64,000 nt of DNA, taken from assembly GCF_000524195.1 (NCBI RefSeq), contig NW_020170409.1:380261-444260 (forward strand), given 5' to 3'. Position 1 is the stretch's first letter. Every line of letters begins with the position of its first letter. The stretch comes from Echinococcus granulosus. Lineage: Eukaryota > Platyhelminthes > Cestoda > Cyclophyllidea > Taeniidae. Shown in pieces: positions 36,001 to 46,019 of the stretch. Both the position numbers and the translations under genes were made by a program. The notes beneath the pieces are model-generated. The model did no database searches and was not told the origin of the DNA. It was given only the letters and a program-made list of their open reading frames with translations.

Positions 36001-39000
36001 GCCTCACGCACCTTCGTTATTAGGCGCAGAAACTTCACTGCGAAGTAGTAGTCCTAGGAGTATTGGAAAAAAGGACATTTGCTAACTAGTGCCTTCCAAC
36101 ACTTGCAATAAGTTCGTCTAGTCCAGGTTCTTAACGCGCTCGTTACCAAAGTTTCAGATAAGAATGAACCGCCACAGTTCAGGTGGCCTATTTTTCTAGC
36201 GCATGACACCAACACTTGCGCTATCAGGGTGACTATGGGGCGTACAGCGTAACCACGGCTACCACAGACTAGCAAAGAGCTCGTGACACACGTGTTTGAC
36301 ATGAGAGCGTTAGCAAGAAAAGCTTAGCGTCACATTTGTATGATTTTGGTGGCGAATGTTACTTTCCACAGGGGAGTTTATGAAATAGAGATACCTCAGC
36401 AGAGGGTCGATCAATTCTGCAACTTTTTGTGTGAGTAAGTTCATCACAAAAGTATCAGTAAGCTAGTCTCTTACAAAAGACCCTGCCTAACTAGTATATT
36501 AACATTCACTTTTAAAGCTCATAAAGTTATACAATTATAAATGATCAGATGCCTTTAAAATATAGCTGATGTCCTTCATTAAAAAAGGCGATGCCTGAAT
36601 GAAGCAAATTTTCTGATGACCAAAAACAAGGAACTCTTAATTTTTGAATATTTTAACAGCCAAAGGTGAGATGCAAACACATTTATCCTTCGCTTACCTT
36701 GAAATAGTTTTAGATAGCTTAGGCGGGCCCCTAGAAATCACTACAACACAAATCTGCTGCAGAATCAAGAGATCTTCGACCGCCAATACACATTGCGCCT
36801 CATCTCAACACCCCTAAGCCAGGTCATGTCCGAAGGACAGGATAATTGATTTACAGCAGCCCTTCAATTCCCAACCCTCATAATTGAGCAATAAAGACCA
36901 ATGAATCCGCTTTCGTACCCGAAGGCATGATACAAAACCCTAGACATTCCGAATACCCATAAAGGGATTCAGCGAAAACCGGGAGACCTGCAGCAACGTT
37001 TACGTCATGGTTGAAACGACCCCAAAAATAGCTGTCACCCCACTTTCCATTGCAACAGAAGTTAAAGCAATTTTATTAGATGTGATCTGGTAGGGTGAAA
37101 ACACTAAAAGCATCCTTTCTGCTTAAATCGAATCGCGTGGTCGTTCGCCATGCCTGGGTGAGGAGGCACCCATCCATATACCAAACTAACACCGATACTA
37201 TTTTACAACTAAAAGGTGTTATGCTACAGTGGACCAGGTAGCATCAACAAGGTGGCAGGCAAGCGGTAGTGCGCTCACACTACCACGAAGTGATGGACGA
37301 AAGTTCCTGTAAAAGAAGTAGCATAACCCGCGAATGTCTACCCGTATAAAACAGTTCGAGCACAGTGCAGTAATGTACCACTCAAATGCAGTAAGAAAGA
37401 TGCAAATTCTCAAAGGATGACCGTACGTCTGCCGGTAATAATTCCGGCCGTGGTGCTTCCGTTCGCAGTCTAAACCGTCTCTGTTAAAATCCAGTCAGTG
37501 TGGAGAATGCCTGATTAACGCGCAAACAATATATAGTGGAGTTGCACACTGGATGTTCCTAGGCTGCGTCTTTACATGCAACGAAATTAGGGTGCATCCT
37601 TTCACTCTGGAACCATGCGGAAGTCAGCATTACAGCTCTGATGACGAGGCAGAGCGAACCATACTGGAGCAATTCGGAGATGCTGACAAAACTTTCTAGG
37701 CCAAGCCTGCTTTCTCTGCATTGGGTAAATACTGGAACGGGTGTAGTAACTATAGCAGAGGACTGTCGAAAGGTAAACGCAGTTTGCGCTTCGTGAAAAT
37801 TGGTCCCTTACTATTGCAAGCTCAAAAGTCTCGGTTTGACTTGGACACCATTCTCGAACGATGAGACATTGTTCAAACGATTATGAACCTACAAACCGAT
37901 ACACCAGATAGGCGAAATCCGAATTACAAATACGGTGTACTCAAACCAGACTGCACGAAACTCTAAAATGCAAGATTTTATAAAACCTACACAAACAAAG
38001 CAACCGATATCCAGGTCTGTAGAAAGAATGGGAAAGCCGATTTAAAGTCCCACCCTGAAAACGATAAACAGTCCAGAACGAAAGCCTACCTCCACATAAG
38101 GATTACCGACGTTCAGCGATCTAAGTTGACAGTTGAGAACGAGGAGTTGATCCTGAGGACTCATCCAGGCGCCGAAACGCGGATCAAAGGACATCTTGTC
38201 GGGCTGTTCTGCCTCGATGCGAGCGGAGAGGATGTCAGATAATCGGGACGCATCGAGTGGGGAAGGGCGCGAGAATTGCGGGAAAAACTGATGCTGTGGT
38301 TGTAGCTGCTGCATGGGAGATGGAAAAGATACCTTTGGTGATATTGGAAAGGGCTTCTGAAGGTGACAAGAGGAGGTCAGGGGAGTTGAAGATGATAAGA
38401 GTGGTGGAGGAGGGGATGTAAAGCGTAAATAAGGCATGGGTGGACCCGGAGGAGTCGCGAGGAGGCCACTTCGAGGCTGCATCGGCCGGAGCCTCTGCAG
38501 AGGCATGCTGAGGGACATATTGCTAAAGGAAAGGGGGGACAAGAATGTCAGCAATTTATTGATAAAAAGGTGCTTATATATGGCCACGTACTTTGGAAGA
38601 AAATGCCGCTGAGGAGGAACCACGCCTTTAGAGCTAAGTAGCAGTTTTTGGAGTTGTTCTGGCGGAAGCGTCGGTATTCTCAGGAGTGGCTGCGGCTGCT
38701 GCGATGGACGCGGCTGTATGGGAATACTTGGAGTGACAAGATCGGATTGCTATTAATAGATGTAGACAAGATTGCATCCAGTTATGAGAATCAAAGACAA
38801 ATCTAAGTTCTCAATGAGTATGCATACCATCCCCTTCTTGTAGCATTCAAGATGGCCAGAAAGGGTATTAACATCAAGTGTATTGGCCACAGGTGGTTCC
38901 AAGGTTCGGCTCTGAACTACCTTTGGATTGCTTGATACGGTAAGATCTGAACTCAGCCGTTGAGACAGCAAGTCTAACAGTGGATTCAATCTATGGGAAC

Positions 39001-39518
39001 CATGATTATTGTTTTGCATATTGTGAAGGTTATTTTGAGGCAATCCCGTTCCCCAAATATCGCTCGGATTAATAACCGGAGCAACTGGAATCACCTGCTG
39101 GGTTCGAGTATGCGAACCATACTTCGAAATATTCAAAATGGCAGGGTCTTCCAGCTCATCCTCACGAACAAGCTTATCTACGGACTCTTCAAGGTTTAAG
39201 ACCTAACATAAACGATGATTTCCGAACGAAATAGAATTACCGAATCATAGGATTGAGAAACATCCAGATCTCCAGCTGACCAGAAATCCGAAAGATCTGC
39301 CGTTTCCCATATCTTTGGAATTTCACAGGGACTGGGAGGGAGTTTATCAGCATCATATTCCATTACGAATTTTTCATGTTCCAACTCCCAATCACCTATG
39401 AATCAGCAGAGAATCAAAAACGACATACCAATCTCGGCTTCCCCGAAGGTTTCATTGTTAAGTTCGTCTAGTTCCTAGCAAGAAATGACTACGACAATCT
39501 TAAACATACGCTTTCCAT
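29686..39518 (-). CDS. PATL1: PAT1 homolog, mRNA decapping/decay factor (12 exons)
   Basis: Exons in coding order: 39518..39510, 39474..39429, 39395..39241, 39202..38828, 38749..38592, 38522..38090, 36053..35562, 34401..34187, 34109..33884, 32466..32386, 32307..32128 and about 30022..29686. They make roughly 900 codons (human PATL1 has about 770), and every junction but the last agrees in phase. Seen: LNNETFG near the start, matching the family DETF motif that binds DDX6/Dhh1; then LEESVDKLV..DPAIL; a long Pro/Gln/Ser-rich middle; the linker GNPYVEDYYF; and a helical C-terminal half with the block KGVRLFPLILRFLFP. Known: Pat1 is a P-body scaffold linking the DDX6 helicase and the Lsm1-7 ring to decapping by Dcp2. 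Odd: the usual Asp of the DETF motif is Asn, the first five introns are 33-78 nt while later ones reach 1.2-2.0 kb, and the last junction has three possible solutions. Confidence 0.85.
32128..32307 (-). CDS. PATL1: PATL1 exon (C-terminal helical region)
   Basis: 60 codons, YAHLLYAPCRDVIYKGAETS to ALAMFSSR, after acceptor TATTCCAG and before donor CGG|GTAGCC. Phase 0 at both ends. If the weaker GTCTCT donor is used it extends to 32099. Confidence 0.75.
32386..32466 (-). CDS. PATL1: PATL1 exon, 27 codons
   Basis: EDRQFCVAEFVSQFAKISSS to GIDT, acceptor ATCTGCAG, donor ACC|GTGAGT, phase 0 at both ends. Separated from the next coding exon by a 78-nt intron. The frame read on through that intron is also open, so intron retention would not stop translation at once. 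Confidence 0.75.
33884..34109 (-). CDS. PATL1: PATL1 exon with KGVRLFP block
   Basis: 226 nt. The first base completes Glu, then SRHLMGHRLNLLKVLHRD through FEVPKGVRLFPLILRFLFP, donor CCC|GTGAGT. The KGxRL..LLPFL-type block is one of the most conserved parts of the Pat1 C-terminal domain. The preceding intron is 77 nt. Confidence 0.82.
34187..34401 (-). CDS. PATL1: PATL1 exon
   Basis: 215 nt from acceptor TACTGTAG, AEEVASMLKVADKTPTKK through RIERLYATVLSIDETNVSLA, ending with GA at donor GTGAGT (phase 2). The helix with RIERLY..VLSIDE fits the start of the Pat1 C-terminal helical repeat region. Confidence 0.8.
35562..36053 (-). CDS. PATL1: PATL1 exon following the conserved DYYF
   Basis: 164 codons. 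It begins DYYFAVKFLRLITKVREAK directly after GNPYVE of the previous exon, restoring the family motif NPY(x)DDYYF. A low-complexity Pro/Ser/Thr/Ala insert follows, then LGRPTKSNINAQRIIADL, which matches the family block G(R)PT.SS.N.PR. Donor GAG|GTTTGT is weak. Phase 0 at both ends. Confidence 0.88.
38090..38522 (-). CDS. PATL1: PATL1 exon, Pro/Ser-rich middle
   Basis: 433 nt: one base completing Asn, then NMSLSMPLQRLRPMQPRSG, a Pro-rich stretch, and PRFGAWMSPQDQLLVLNCQL to GNPYVE at donor GTAGGC. The end is the start of the conserved Pat1 middle/C region. Confidence 0.88.
38592..38749 (-). CDS. PATL1: PATL1 exon, Gln/Pro-rich
   Basis: 158 nt, QSDLVTPSIPIQPRPSQQPQ to PPQRHFLP plus two bases, donor AA|GTACGT. 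Flanked by introns of 69 and 78 nt. Acceptor ATTAATAG. Confidence 0.82.
38828..39202 (-). CDS. PATL1: PATL1 exon with LEESVDKLV block
   Basis: 125 codons, phase 0 at both ends. VLNLEESVDKLVREDELEDP then AILNISKYGS and an Asn/Leu-rich region ending CYKKGM at donor GTATGC. The LEES..KLV..DP(A)I pattern is typical of animal Pat1 N-termini. Confidence 0.85.
39241..39395 (-). CDS. PATL1: PATL1 exon (N-terminal)
   Basis: 155 nt, GDWELEHEKFVMEYDADK through DVSQSYDS. Bounded by a 33-nt intron (39396-39428) upstream and a 38-nt intron (39203-39240) downstream, both GT-AG and both needed to keep the frame. Confidence 0.82.
39429..39474 (-). CDS. PATL1: PATL1 exon with the DDX6-binding NETFG motif
   Basis: 46 nt, ELDELNNETFGEAEI plus one base. 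Matches the family LNDETFG helicase-binding motif with Asp changed to Asn. Donor GTATGT, acceptor CTTGCTAG. Confidence 0.85.
39510..39518 (-). CDS. PATL1: PATL1 first coding exon, 3 codons (predicted)
   Basis: ATGGAAAGC in a good start context (TTTACCATGG), followed at once by GTATGT and a 35-nt intron ending CTTGCTAG. This gives M-E-S-E-L-D-E-L in frame with the next exon. It is the simplest start, but an upstream exon joined to the same acceptor cannot be excluded. Confidence 0.55.
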
Positions 39519-40650
39519 GGTAAAAGTAGCAAACGATGGGATCCACTACATCGATACATGAAACGACACCAAGTATGGCCTTCACCAGATAACTGAGTGT
39601 GCAATGAGGCCACTTTTGATTCAATAAACAAAATTCCAAGTCTATTTGTGCAACATATTGCAAAGTCGACCTTATTCCGGACCATAAAGTTTTTAACTCA
39701 TGTTTTAAAAAATTAATACTGTAAATATCAAATGAAGTAAAATTGACAGAATGAGTACTAAAATACAATTTGCCTTCAATAAAAAAGGAAATTAGTCCAA
39801 GATATGTGTTTTGTGCAGATGGCTAAAAGAACACAGTAATTAATTGAAATTGTATAAAATTTCTAAACAACTGACATAAATTATGGAATATATTTTTAAA
39901 TTGTACGACATCAACAAACTTGATGGCTGATAGGGGTTATTCCATTTTAAGTTTCTTTTGCAGTACATCCGTCACCTTTACAAATTGCCGGTTTCCAGTC
40001 TTAAGAAGTAAGCTTATTCTCTCACTGGCATGTTCCGTACGAAAATACGGCAAAACGAATTGTTTAAGTTTCCTTACTCACTGGTGGTAGTTTTGTAAGT
40101 GTGCAAGGTTTCTTGAGGTAGCTTTGCTTCTAGGTAAGGTAGCCTCGCCACCTTTAATTTTTTCATCCGTGTCCTGTACCTTGGGTGTTTCTTTTGTATT
40201 TGGGCACGGCTTGTTCCTTTCACATCTACTGTCCAATGATGTAGCTTATTTCCAGCATTTTATGTTCTTGTATCAATAGTTCCGTTAGTTGGTTCATGCT
40301 TTATTGTTCTGAGAAGTACGAGCATTGGGTCTTTTGTCTGTACTAATTGTTTCCTTACCTATGTACAACCGGGATGTTTTGGTTTTCATCGGAAAAATTT
40401 CTTACTAAACATCATAATTTCGCACTCTACCTTTACATTAGGAATACTTTATTTGGGATAACACGTTGTGTTTCCCAGGTCTAAGCCTTATTTGGGTTTG
40501 GGCCTTCTCTGCTGTCCCCTTAGTCTTTTTTTGGACCTGAAATTTGCTTAAACATGGCTCTTCCTTCAAATGCGTTTCTAGAGGCGGTTACTTTAAGGCG
40601 ATTCATTTGTTCCTTTTTGCCAGTTATGCATTTCTTAGCCCAAAGCTCAC
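39519..40650. promoter_or_regulatory. head-to-head intergenic region between PATL1 and CRIPT
   Basis: 1.16 kb lie between the two divergent start codons. The plus strand is A-leaning up to about 39.9 kb and becomes strongly T-rich from about 39.94 kb, as expected if transcription diverges near 39.9 kb. If so, the CRIPT pre-mRNA carries some 0.7 kb of T-rich leader before its first coding exon. No clear TATA box or CCAAT pair was found. Confidence 0.45.
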
Positions 40651-40675
40651 TATTTTTTTCCTTTTTTCCCTTTAG
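40651..40675 (+). promoter_or_regulatory. probable splice acceptor for spliced-leader addition to CRIPT
   Basis: A long T/C tract ends in TTTAG at 40671-40675, only 4 nt before the CRIPT ATG. There is no coding sequence for it to join upstream. In flatworms such an acceptor before the first exon is a typical spliced-leader trans-splicing site. A cis-spliced non-coding first exon is the alternative. Confidence 0.5.
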
Positions 40676-40679
40676 CAAT

Positions 40680-40695
40680 ATGGTGTGTGAGAAAT
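40680..40695 (+). CDS. CRIPT: CRIPT exon 1 (16 nt)
   Basis: ATG GTG TGT GAG AAA T, then donor GTAAGT. Encodes MVCEK and the first base of Cys6. Such a short first exon is missed by open-frame scans. It is fixed by the family N-terminus MVCEKCEKKL. Confidence 0.93.
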
Positions 40696-41215
40696 GTAAG
40701 TTGTTTTCAAGCTATGTTGCAGTCACATTGTAGAGTTCCACTACCCTGTATTCCCTGCACATTTTACGCTTTCCAATTGCAAATTATGAATATCAGTGTT
40801 GTTTGGGACGTAATTTCACCTTAAATTCACATGACGCAGTTTTTTTGCTTTTAATATCCAATCACTCCTGTCTCTGTCAGTATGTTAGGTAGCAAATAGC
40901 TTATTTTCTTGCAAATTATTCCACATAGGTGAGAAGAAGTTGGTGAGGATCGCGACGCCTGACCCTTGGAAGGCGGGTTCACGGGCTGCAGCAGCTAAAG
41001 GACCACGTCGACTAAACGAGAACAAGCTGCTCACGGCGAAGAAGGGTAGATACAACCCCTACTCGAAGGCCTTCCGTAAATGCCGCATCTGTGGACAGAG
41101 CGTGCACCAGCCAGAAGCACACTATTGCCAGTCCTGCGCCTTCAAGAAGGGCATCTGCGCCATGTGTGGGGTGCGCCTCGTCGATACTACCAACTACAAC
41201 CAGTGCGCTGTATGA
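40680..41215 (+). CDS. CRIPT: CRIPT, cysteine-rich PDZ-binding protein (2 exons, complete)
   Basis: Exons 40680..40695 and 40929..41215 encode 100 residues (human 101). The 233-nt intron splits the second Cys of the first CxxC: MVCEK-T|GT. Seen: CxxC pair at residues 3 and 6, LNENK block, then CRIC...HYCQSC...GICAMC, all matching the family almost residue for residue. Known: CRIPT was found as a PSD-95 PDZ3 partner that also binds tubulin, and it is now also known in the minor (U12) spliceosome with RBM48, ARMC7 and SCNM1. Odd: the vertebrate C-terminus QTSV, a class I PDZ ligand, is QCAV here, so the Thr at position -2 is lost and PDZ3 binding is unlikely; this fits an RNA-splicing role. No AATAAA is seen close to the stop. 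Confidence 0.96.
40929..41215 (+). CDS. CRIPT: CRIPT exon 2
   Basis: Starts after acceptor CCACATAG with GT completing Cys6, then EKKLVRIATPDPWKAGSR, and ends TTNYNQCAV with TGA at 41213-41215. Holds the three remaining CxxC zinc-binding pairs. Confidence 0.96.
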
Positions 41216-44200
41216 AAGAGACTCCTCTTGCTCATTCTTCGTTGTCTCTATCCTCTGTCTGTACACCACCCCCTTTTTGACTTTTTCCTGTGCCAATAAC
41301 CGATTTACTATGTAAGATAGACTCCCCAACCTCTATTTTCATGTATGGCTATGCTATGCATGCTCCAGTATTTTAACTTAAATGGTTGTCTGACGTAAGA
41401 GAAAATTTACAATGCTAGGTGAAAGGGTTCCGATCACTTTTGCTCTATCCGAAGTTTTATGAACTACCGACGCGTCGTGTAGGGTAGGTGCTTCTCTGTC
41501 CCTTCTGCAGCTCTTTATGTTCTCGAGCTTTGACCTTAATGGGCCACCTGGGATAGGAAGAGAATGAAACCAATAGTTGAGAGTGACTAACAATTTGATT
41601 ATGGCGCGTTTAGCCTCCCTGAGAGTGATTGATTCCGGAATGAGGCGGTGTCGTGTTTAATTTACATCACTTTTGTGGAACTGGCAATCCAGCGACAGGC
41701 GGTTTGAAACAGCAACGAACAGAACATTTGTCGTGGGTCCGGATTTGAGGGTCGGAGTTTCTAGAGTGTTTTCACTTCATTGGTTCCGATGTTTCCTTGC
41801 GTCATGAAGGTGCTTCCTTGATGAAATCTGTACCTCAGATAGCATGAAACGTCAAAAAGGCGTTTGACTGCTTGAAAGCTTGACCAGCTAGTAAGTGAAT
41901 GCACGGGACTTCGGTTTGGTGGTCTGTGAAGCCCCGACTCCGAAAAGGACTTGTAGCTGTAGTGTCTGAGTTCCCCTTGAAGACGTTGAGACGGACGTCT
42001 GGTTGGAATTGGTGCATAGGTGTACAGAAGGGCTTGCGGACTGTCAATGGAACTGGCACGGCCTGAGCGCCATGCCATGAAATGGAGAATGACGAACCGA
42101 TGAGGGTGAACGCACGACTATAAAAGGCGTGGTCCTATCACATAACAATAAGGTTGAGAAGTCTGAGCTGAAAATGAGGTGAAGTAGTCGAAGTGGATAT
42201 GGATGCATCCCTTAAAACTGCGCACAGATTATCAGTACGCCTTACTCTTCCAAAAAAGCAAATACGTAGCTTGGCATCTGTGTTGATGGGTGGTGGTAAA
42301 CTGAAGGCGGTCGCAGAAGTGCCGACAGAAAACGAAGTTTATGGAGAAATCTACGCGAAACATGTTGGAATAGTGAAAAAAATCAGAGTAGATTACTCTG
42401 CTTGTATGAGCCACTTTACCCTTCTAACCTCAACTGCGGTTCTTATGATAAATTTCGGGAGGCTTCTTTTTTTAATCACAACGTAGTGTTAAATGGAAAT
42501 AATGATGGTATCTACCCAGTGGTTTAATAATCAGCTAATTTTATGCATTTTAACAAATTCAATTTAGTTACTCTTAACATATCAGCCAATATAGTGCCGA
42601 TTCGCCGTGTGAGGGGTGATTGTCCCGACCAACTCTTGTTAAGGTGATGCTTAACTAGACCCCCCAAAATGGCTATTACCTGGATGTCCAGCGGCAATTC
42701 GGAATTCCTATTTTTAAAAACAGTGGATTTTAAGTGCTCCTGTTAATAAGCGTTGACACTCAGCGGTAGCAATTTTAATAAGACAGTTCGCCTCCTACGG
42801 TAAACCAGCCAAATCAAGTTAGTCTATGATCATTAAGAGTCAAATTAGCATGATTTTAAACAAACCAACATATGACACCCTAATTGTGATTGTTTCATCC
42901 AAAGTTGTAATTGCTACTGTTAGAGACATTAGAAGTGGATAATTTTGCTTACCTTATGTTTCAATCAAATTTAGTTATGTTGGCTTTTACCACAATTCCA
43001 ACTGAGGACCCTTTGAAGCAACTTCCTAGATAAACTAAATAAAAATGTGTAGGATCTTTTCGAAAAACGCAGACAGATTCCTCGGAGCATTCTTAATTAA
43101 GCACCCTAGTCTTTCCTAGGACATGAATAAAGTAAAATGTCTACTTATTAACTTATAAGTAGGAACTGTGATTCACCGGCTTAAGAATGTTGCAATATAG
43201 GGCGCTTGGCATCGTCCTAAGTGCAAGGCTTGATAAATGGCAACTGACAAGACCTCCATTACCACCTGTTGTATCCCCTCACCAGCGGGAACTGTCACAA
43301 CGAGGCCGATGATCATTGGGAAGATATAGCAAAGTGTGGAGTTCATCAACAACAAAGCGGGTGCCCGAATTTCAGGCTGACCTGTGTGTATATTTCTTCC
43401 TCTTTATTGTCACTTTGGTTATCTATGTGATAGTTAGTGAACATATCGAAGTAAAATTATCAGATTGATGCCATGAAATCCTGCGTTATGTAGTTCTACT
43501 AGAAGTAACATCAGTCTTCCCAAATGCTTGTAAACATCCTAATCTGCTCTTTGGAATGCATTTCTACATAATTAAAATGGTTTGTTCGATTAATTGAGAT
43601 TGAGAGTACTGTGATTTCTCAGTTTCTAGTTAAATCTTTAATGAAAAACCAAATTACTTGTCAATTTAAGTCATTTGTCTTCACCTTTTTGCATCCTTAC
43701 GTCTGTAGTTAATAGGACTTTCGGGCACCTTTGGCAACTTTTAATGAATCGCAACTGAATATTGTCCTAACTCTGCATTGTGTGACAGCACTTTATTTCT
43801 TTTTTCAAATTCCTCAATCAGGCATTCCGGTTAGACTAATACATACAGGTGTTTATTACAATCACTTCTAGAAAAGTATTGTGGAATTAAAATGGGAAGA
43901 AAGGCAGATGGGTAGTTGCGCCTTTCTGTCTGATGAAATAAAGTTAAAAATGTAGAGTCTCTGACTATGAGGAGACTGCGTAGGGGGTCTCACAACTAGC
44001 TATTGCTACAAAGAAATGTACTTCCTCTTTCTTTTTAGCTTCTTCTGAGTCTTTCCCAAAGTCACAGTAAGCTCCACCTACGTGTACTGCAGCTGAGAGG
44101 AAGCACAACCTGTGGAGACTGGAGACCTTACGTAGTTTTATATACAGTTTAGCAAATGTCTCAGACCATTACAGATCGGTCCATCATCCATCGAACAGGG

Positions 44201-45128
44201 TGCACATTACCTTCACATAAACACGGCAGGGACCACTCTTCCAAATCTTTATTAACCTCGAAGGAGCTTTCAAAGGGACCGCAGGCGGTTATTATTCATA
44301 TCAACCACATTTAGCCTTTAAGACTTGGACTGCGATAGCGTTTGCTAGCAGTTTTTCAATGAATTTAAAGCAGTAGCACCAGTGAGAAAAATGTAAGGGG
44401 TGATTTTGTTGAGAAAGTCCTTGAATATTTAGTTTTAGATTTTGCAGGCTTCATGAAAAGAAGTGAAGCTCTTTTGATACATGTAAGTGTATTTTTCTAG
44501 AGCTTTGATGTGCGAAATGTGAGCTGGCATGTTATGGACTCTCTTAGCTTCTCCCAGTTTTGATGGCACCACATTGACCTCTATAGTCATATCTAGTTAC
44601 CTAAGATGACGCAGGAGCAGATATTTTTTGTTGGGGGTTGAAAGCATCTTACAATTCAAAAATCGGAAATGGTGTAGCTGGTAACTAAGGCGACGAGAAC
44701 AAGGCATGTCCTGGGTCTTTGTGATTTTTTAATATGCTTTAAGCCAACGACTGACGAAACATTTGCATGGAACCGTGGTAGTGGTGGTGCATTCGAAGCG
44801 GGGATTCGCTTAGGGTTCTCTCAATATCGTGAATGTGTTCCTCATTCCCCAGAAATCATGACAAGCAGGCCTACACGAGATATTGTTTTGCACAGCCTTA
44901 AATAAATCAGCCATCGGCGTGCGTCTCCCTTTTGTTCTAACCGAACCGACTTGAAGTGCATGTAAATCCGCCTTAGCAGCACCCCACCATCTGGGTCAAT
45001 TAAGGCTCCCCTCCTACTGATGGTACATGACTGTGTGCATGGAAGTTGTTCATCCTAAAGGGCCCTACTTTCGCTGCCCCATGGCCTCTGTGGCGCAGAG
45101 AACTGCATCTCAATAGTTACTGCCAACA
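41216..45128. other. 3.9-kb intergenic region, no supported gene
   Basis: CRIPT 3' flank, then T-rich sequence on the plus strand. Open frames such as 42193-42486 (MDMDASLKTAHRLSVRLTLP) have a protein-like start but no recognisable product and no fitting splice partners. Nothing else supported. Confidence 0.5.
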
Positions 45129-45312
45129 TTATGATAAGCGAAAGGAGTTGTCAAGACGTGGAAGGGGTTGGAGTCCAAACTGATTAGAATTAAGCTCTCT
45201 AGGATGCCCGAAGGTGGTGCTGCACAGGAGGGACAGGGGTGGCATCCTAAACACCTTGAGTGCTTGGCTCGGTTCCATATTCAGCAGCTCCTCGGAAAAG
45301 GCTTGCAACTTG
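45129..45312 (-). CDS. candidate terminal exon, unknown protein
   Basis: A clean acceptor (T-rich tract ending TTTTTAG) is followed by a frame of 61 codons ending in TAA: KLQAFSEELLNMEPSQALKV, then RMPPLSLLCSTTFGHPREL. The composition is protein-like. It needs a phase-2 donor upstream (on higher coordinates), which neither other candidate exon provides. It may be an alternative last exon or part of a different gene. No family recognised. Confidence 0.28.
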
Positions 45313-45896
45313 CTAAAAATCATCAAAAATAAAACCATTTAAATGTGGAGCCATCACAAAGGCAAAGGTGATCAAGGAAATGGTTGTGGAGCTCGTAAGA
45401 AATGCGCAACCACTGAAGTTGTTTTATTACCTTCTTGCAGAGGCGATGAGAGGTTAGTGGCACAGGAGTGGTGTGAGCAGAGGGTTAAGTCACTCGACTT
45501 GTGTGAGGAGTGAATCGTGAGAGCCTAAGGAGGCTCAAGTAGAGCATTCTGTCACCGCCTCATCACGTCTCAAGTGATTGCACTGGTCTGTAATGCAAAC
45601 AAGATGAAATCGTGCGTAAGTGCTGTAGGATACTTCTGTGCCTTAATCCACTGCCATAATTTAGAGATGGGACAGAATTCCTGCAAAGATGTCTACATGT
45701 AGTTGCACAGGCGATGGGAGACTCCGACCTACTCCACCTCTCATTTATCCGCCTTTTTGGTCACCGACTTTGGCTTTTTCCCAATCTCCAGGAGTCACTT
45801 TAGCGGTTCCAGGCCAGTCTTAATGTGGAAATAAATTTCTTTCCACAATGTGGCGTCTCGCGGCTAATTAGAAAGGCCTTTGTTTCAGGGGTGAGG

Positions 45897-46019
45897 CTAA
45901 TCATCCAGCTCCTTGCCCTCACTTCTATCCGCCTCGGCAAAGCAGATAGGTCTTGCATTTCCATCGGAATTGCTTTCAAACACGTCCGATTTGGAGGAGA
46001 ATGGGCAAACACCTGTCTG
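45897..46019 (-). CDS. candidate last coding exon, acidic tail, unknown protein
   Basis: After acceptor CATTGCTTGCAG the frame QTGVCPFSSKSDVFESNSDG, then NARPICFAEADRSEGKELDD, ends in TAG after 40 codons. The composition (acidic, Ser-rich, no low complexity) is more protein-like than that of neighbouring frames, and it enters in phase 0. The candidate exon at 62389-62605 leaves phase 0, so both could belong to one gene. The other two frames of the same exon do not give a better reading. No family recognised. Confidence 0.35.
   Translation of the reverse strand, partial: QTGVCPFSSKSDVFESNSDGNARPICFAEADRSEGKELDD

Noticed and set aside
45085..45125. TGGCGCAGAG resembling a tRNA D-arm
   Set aside because: No B box or stem pairing downstream.
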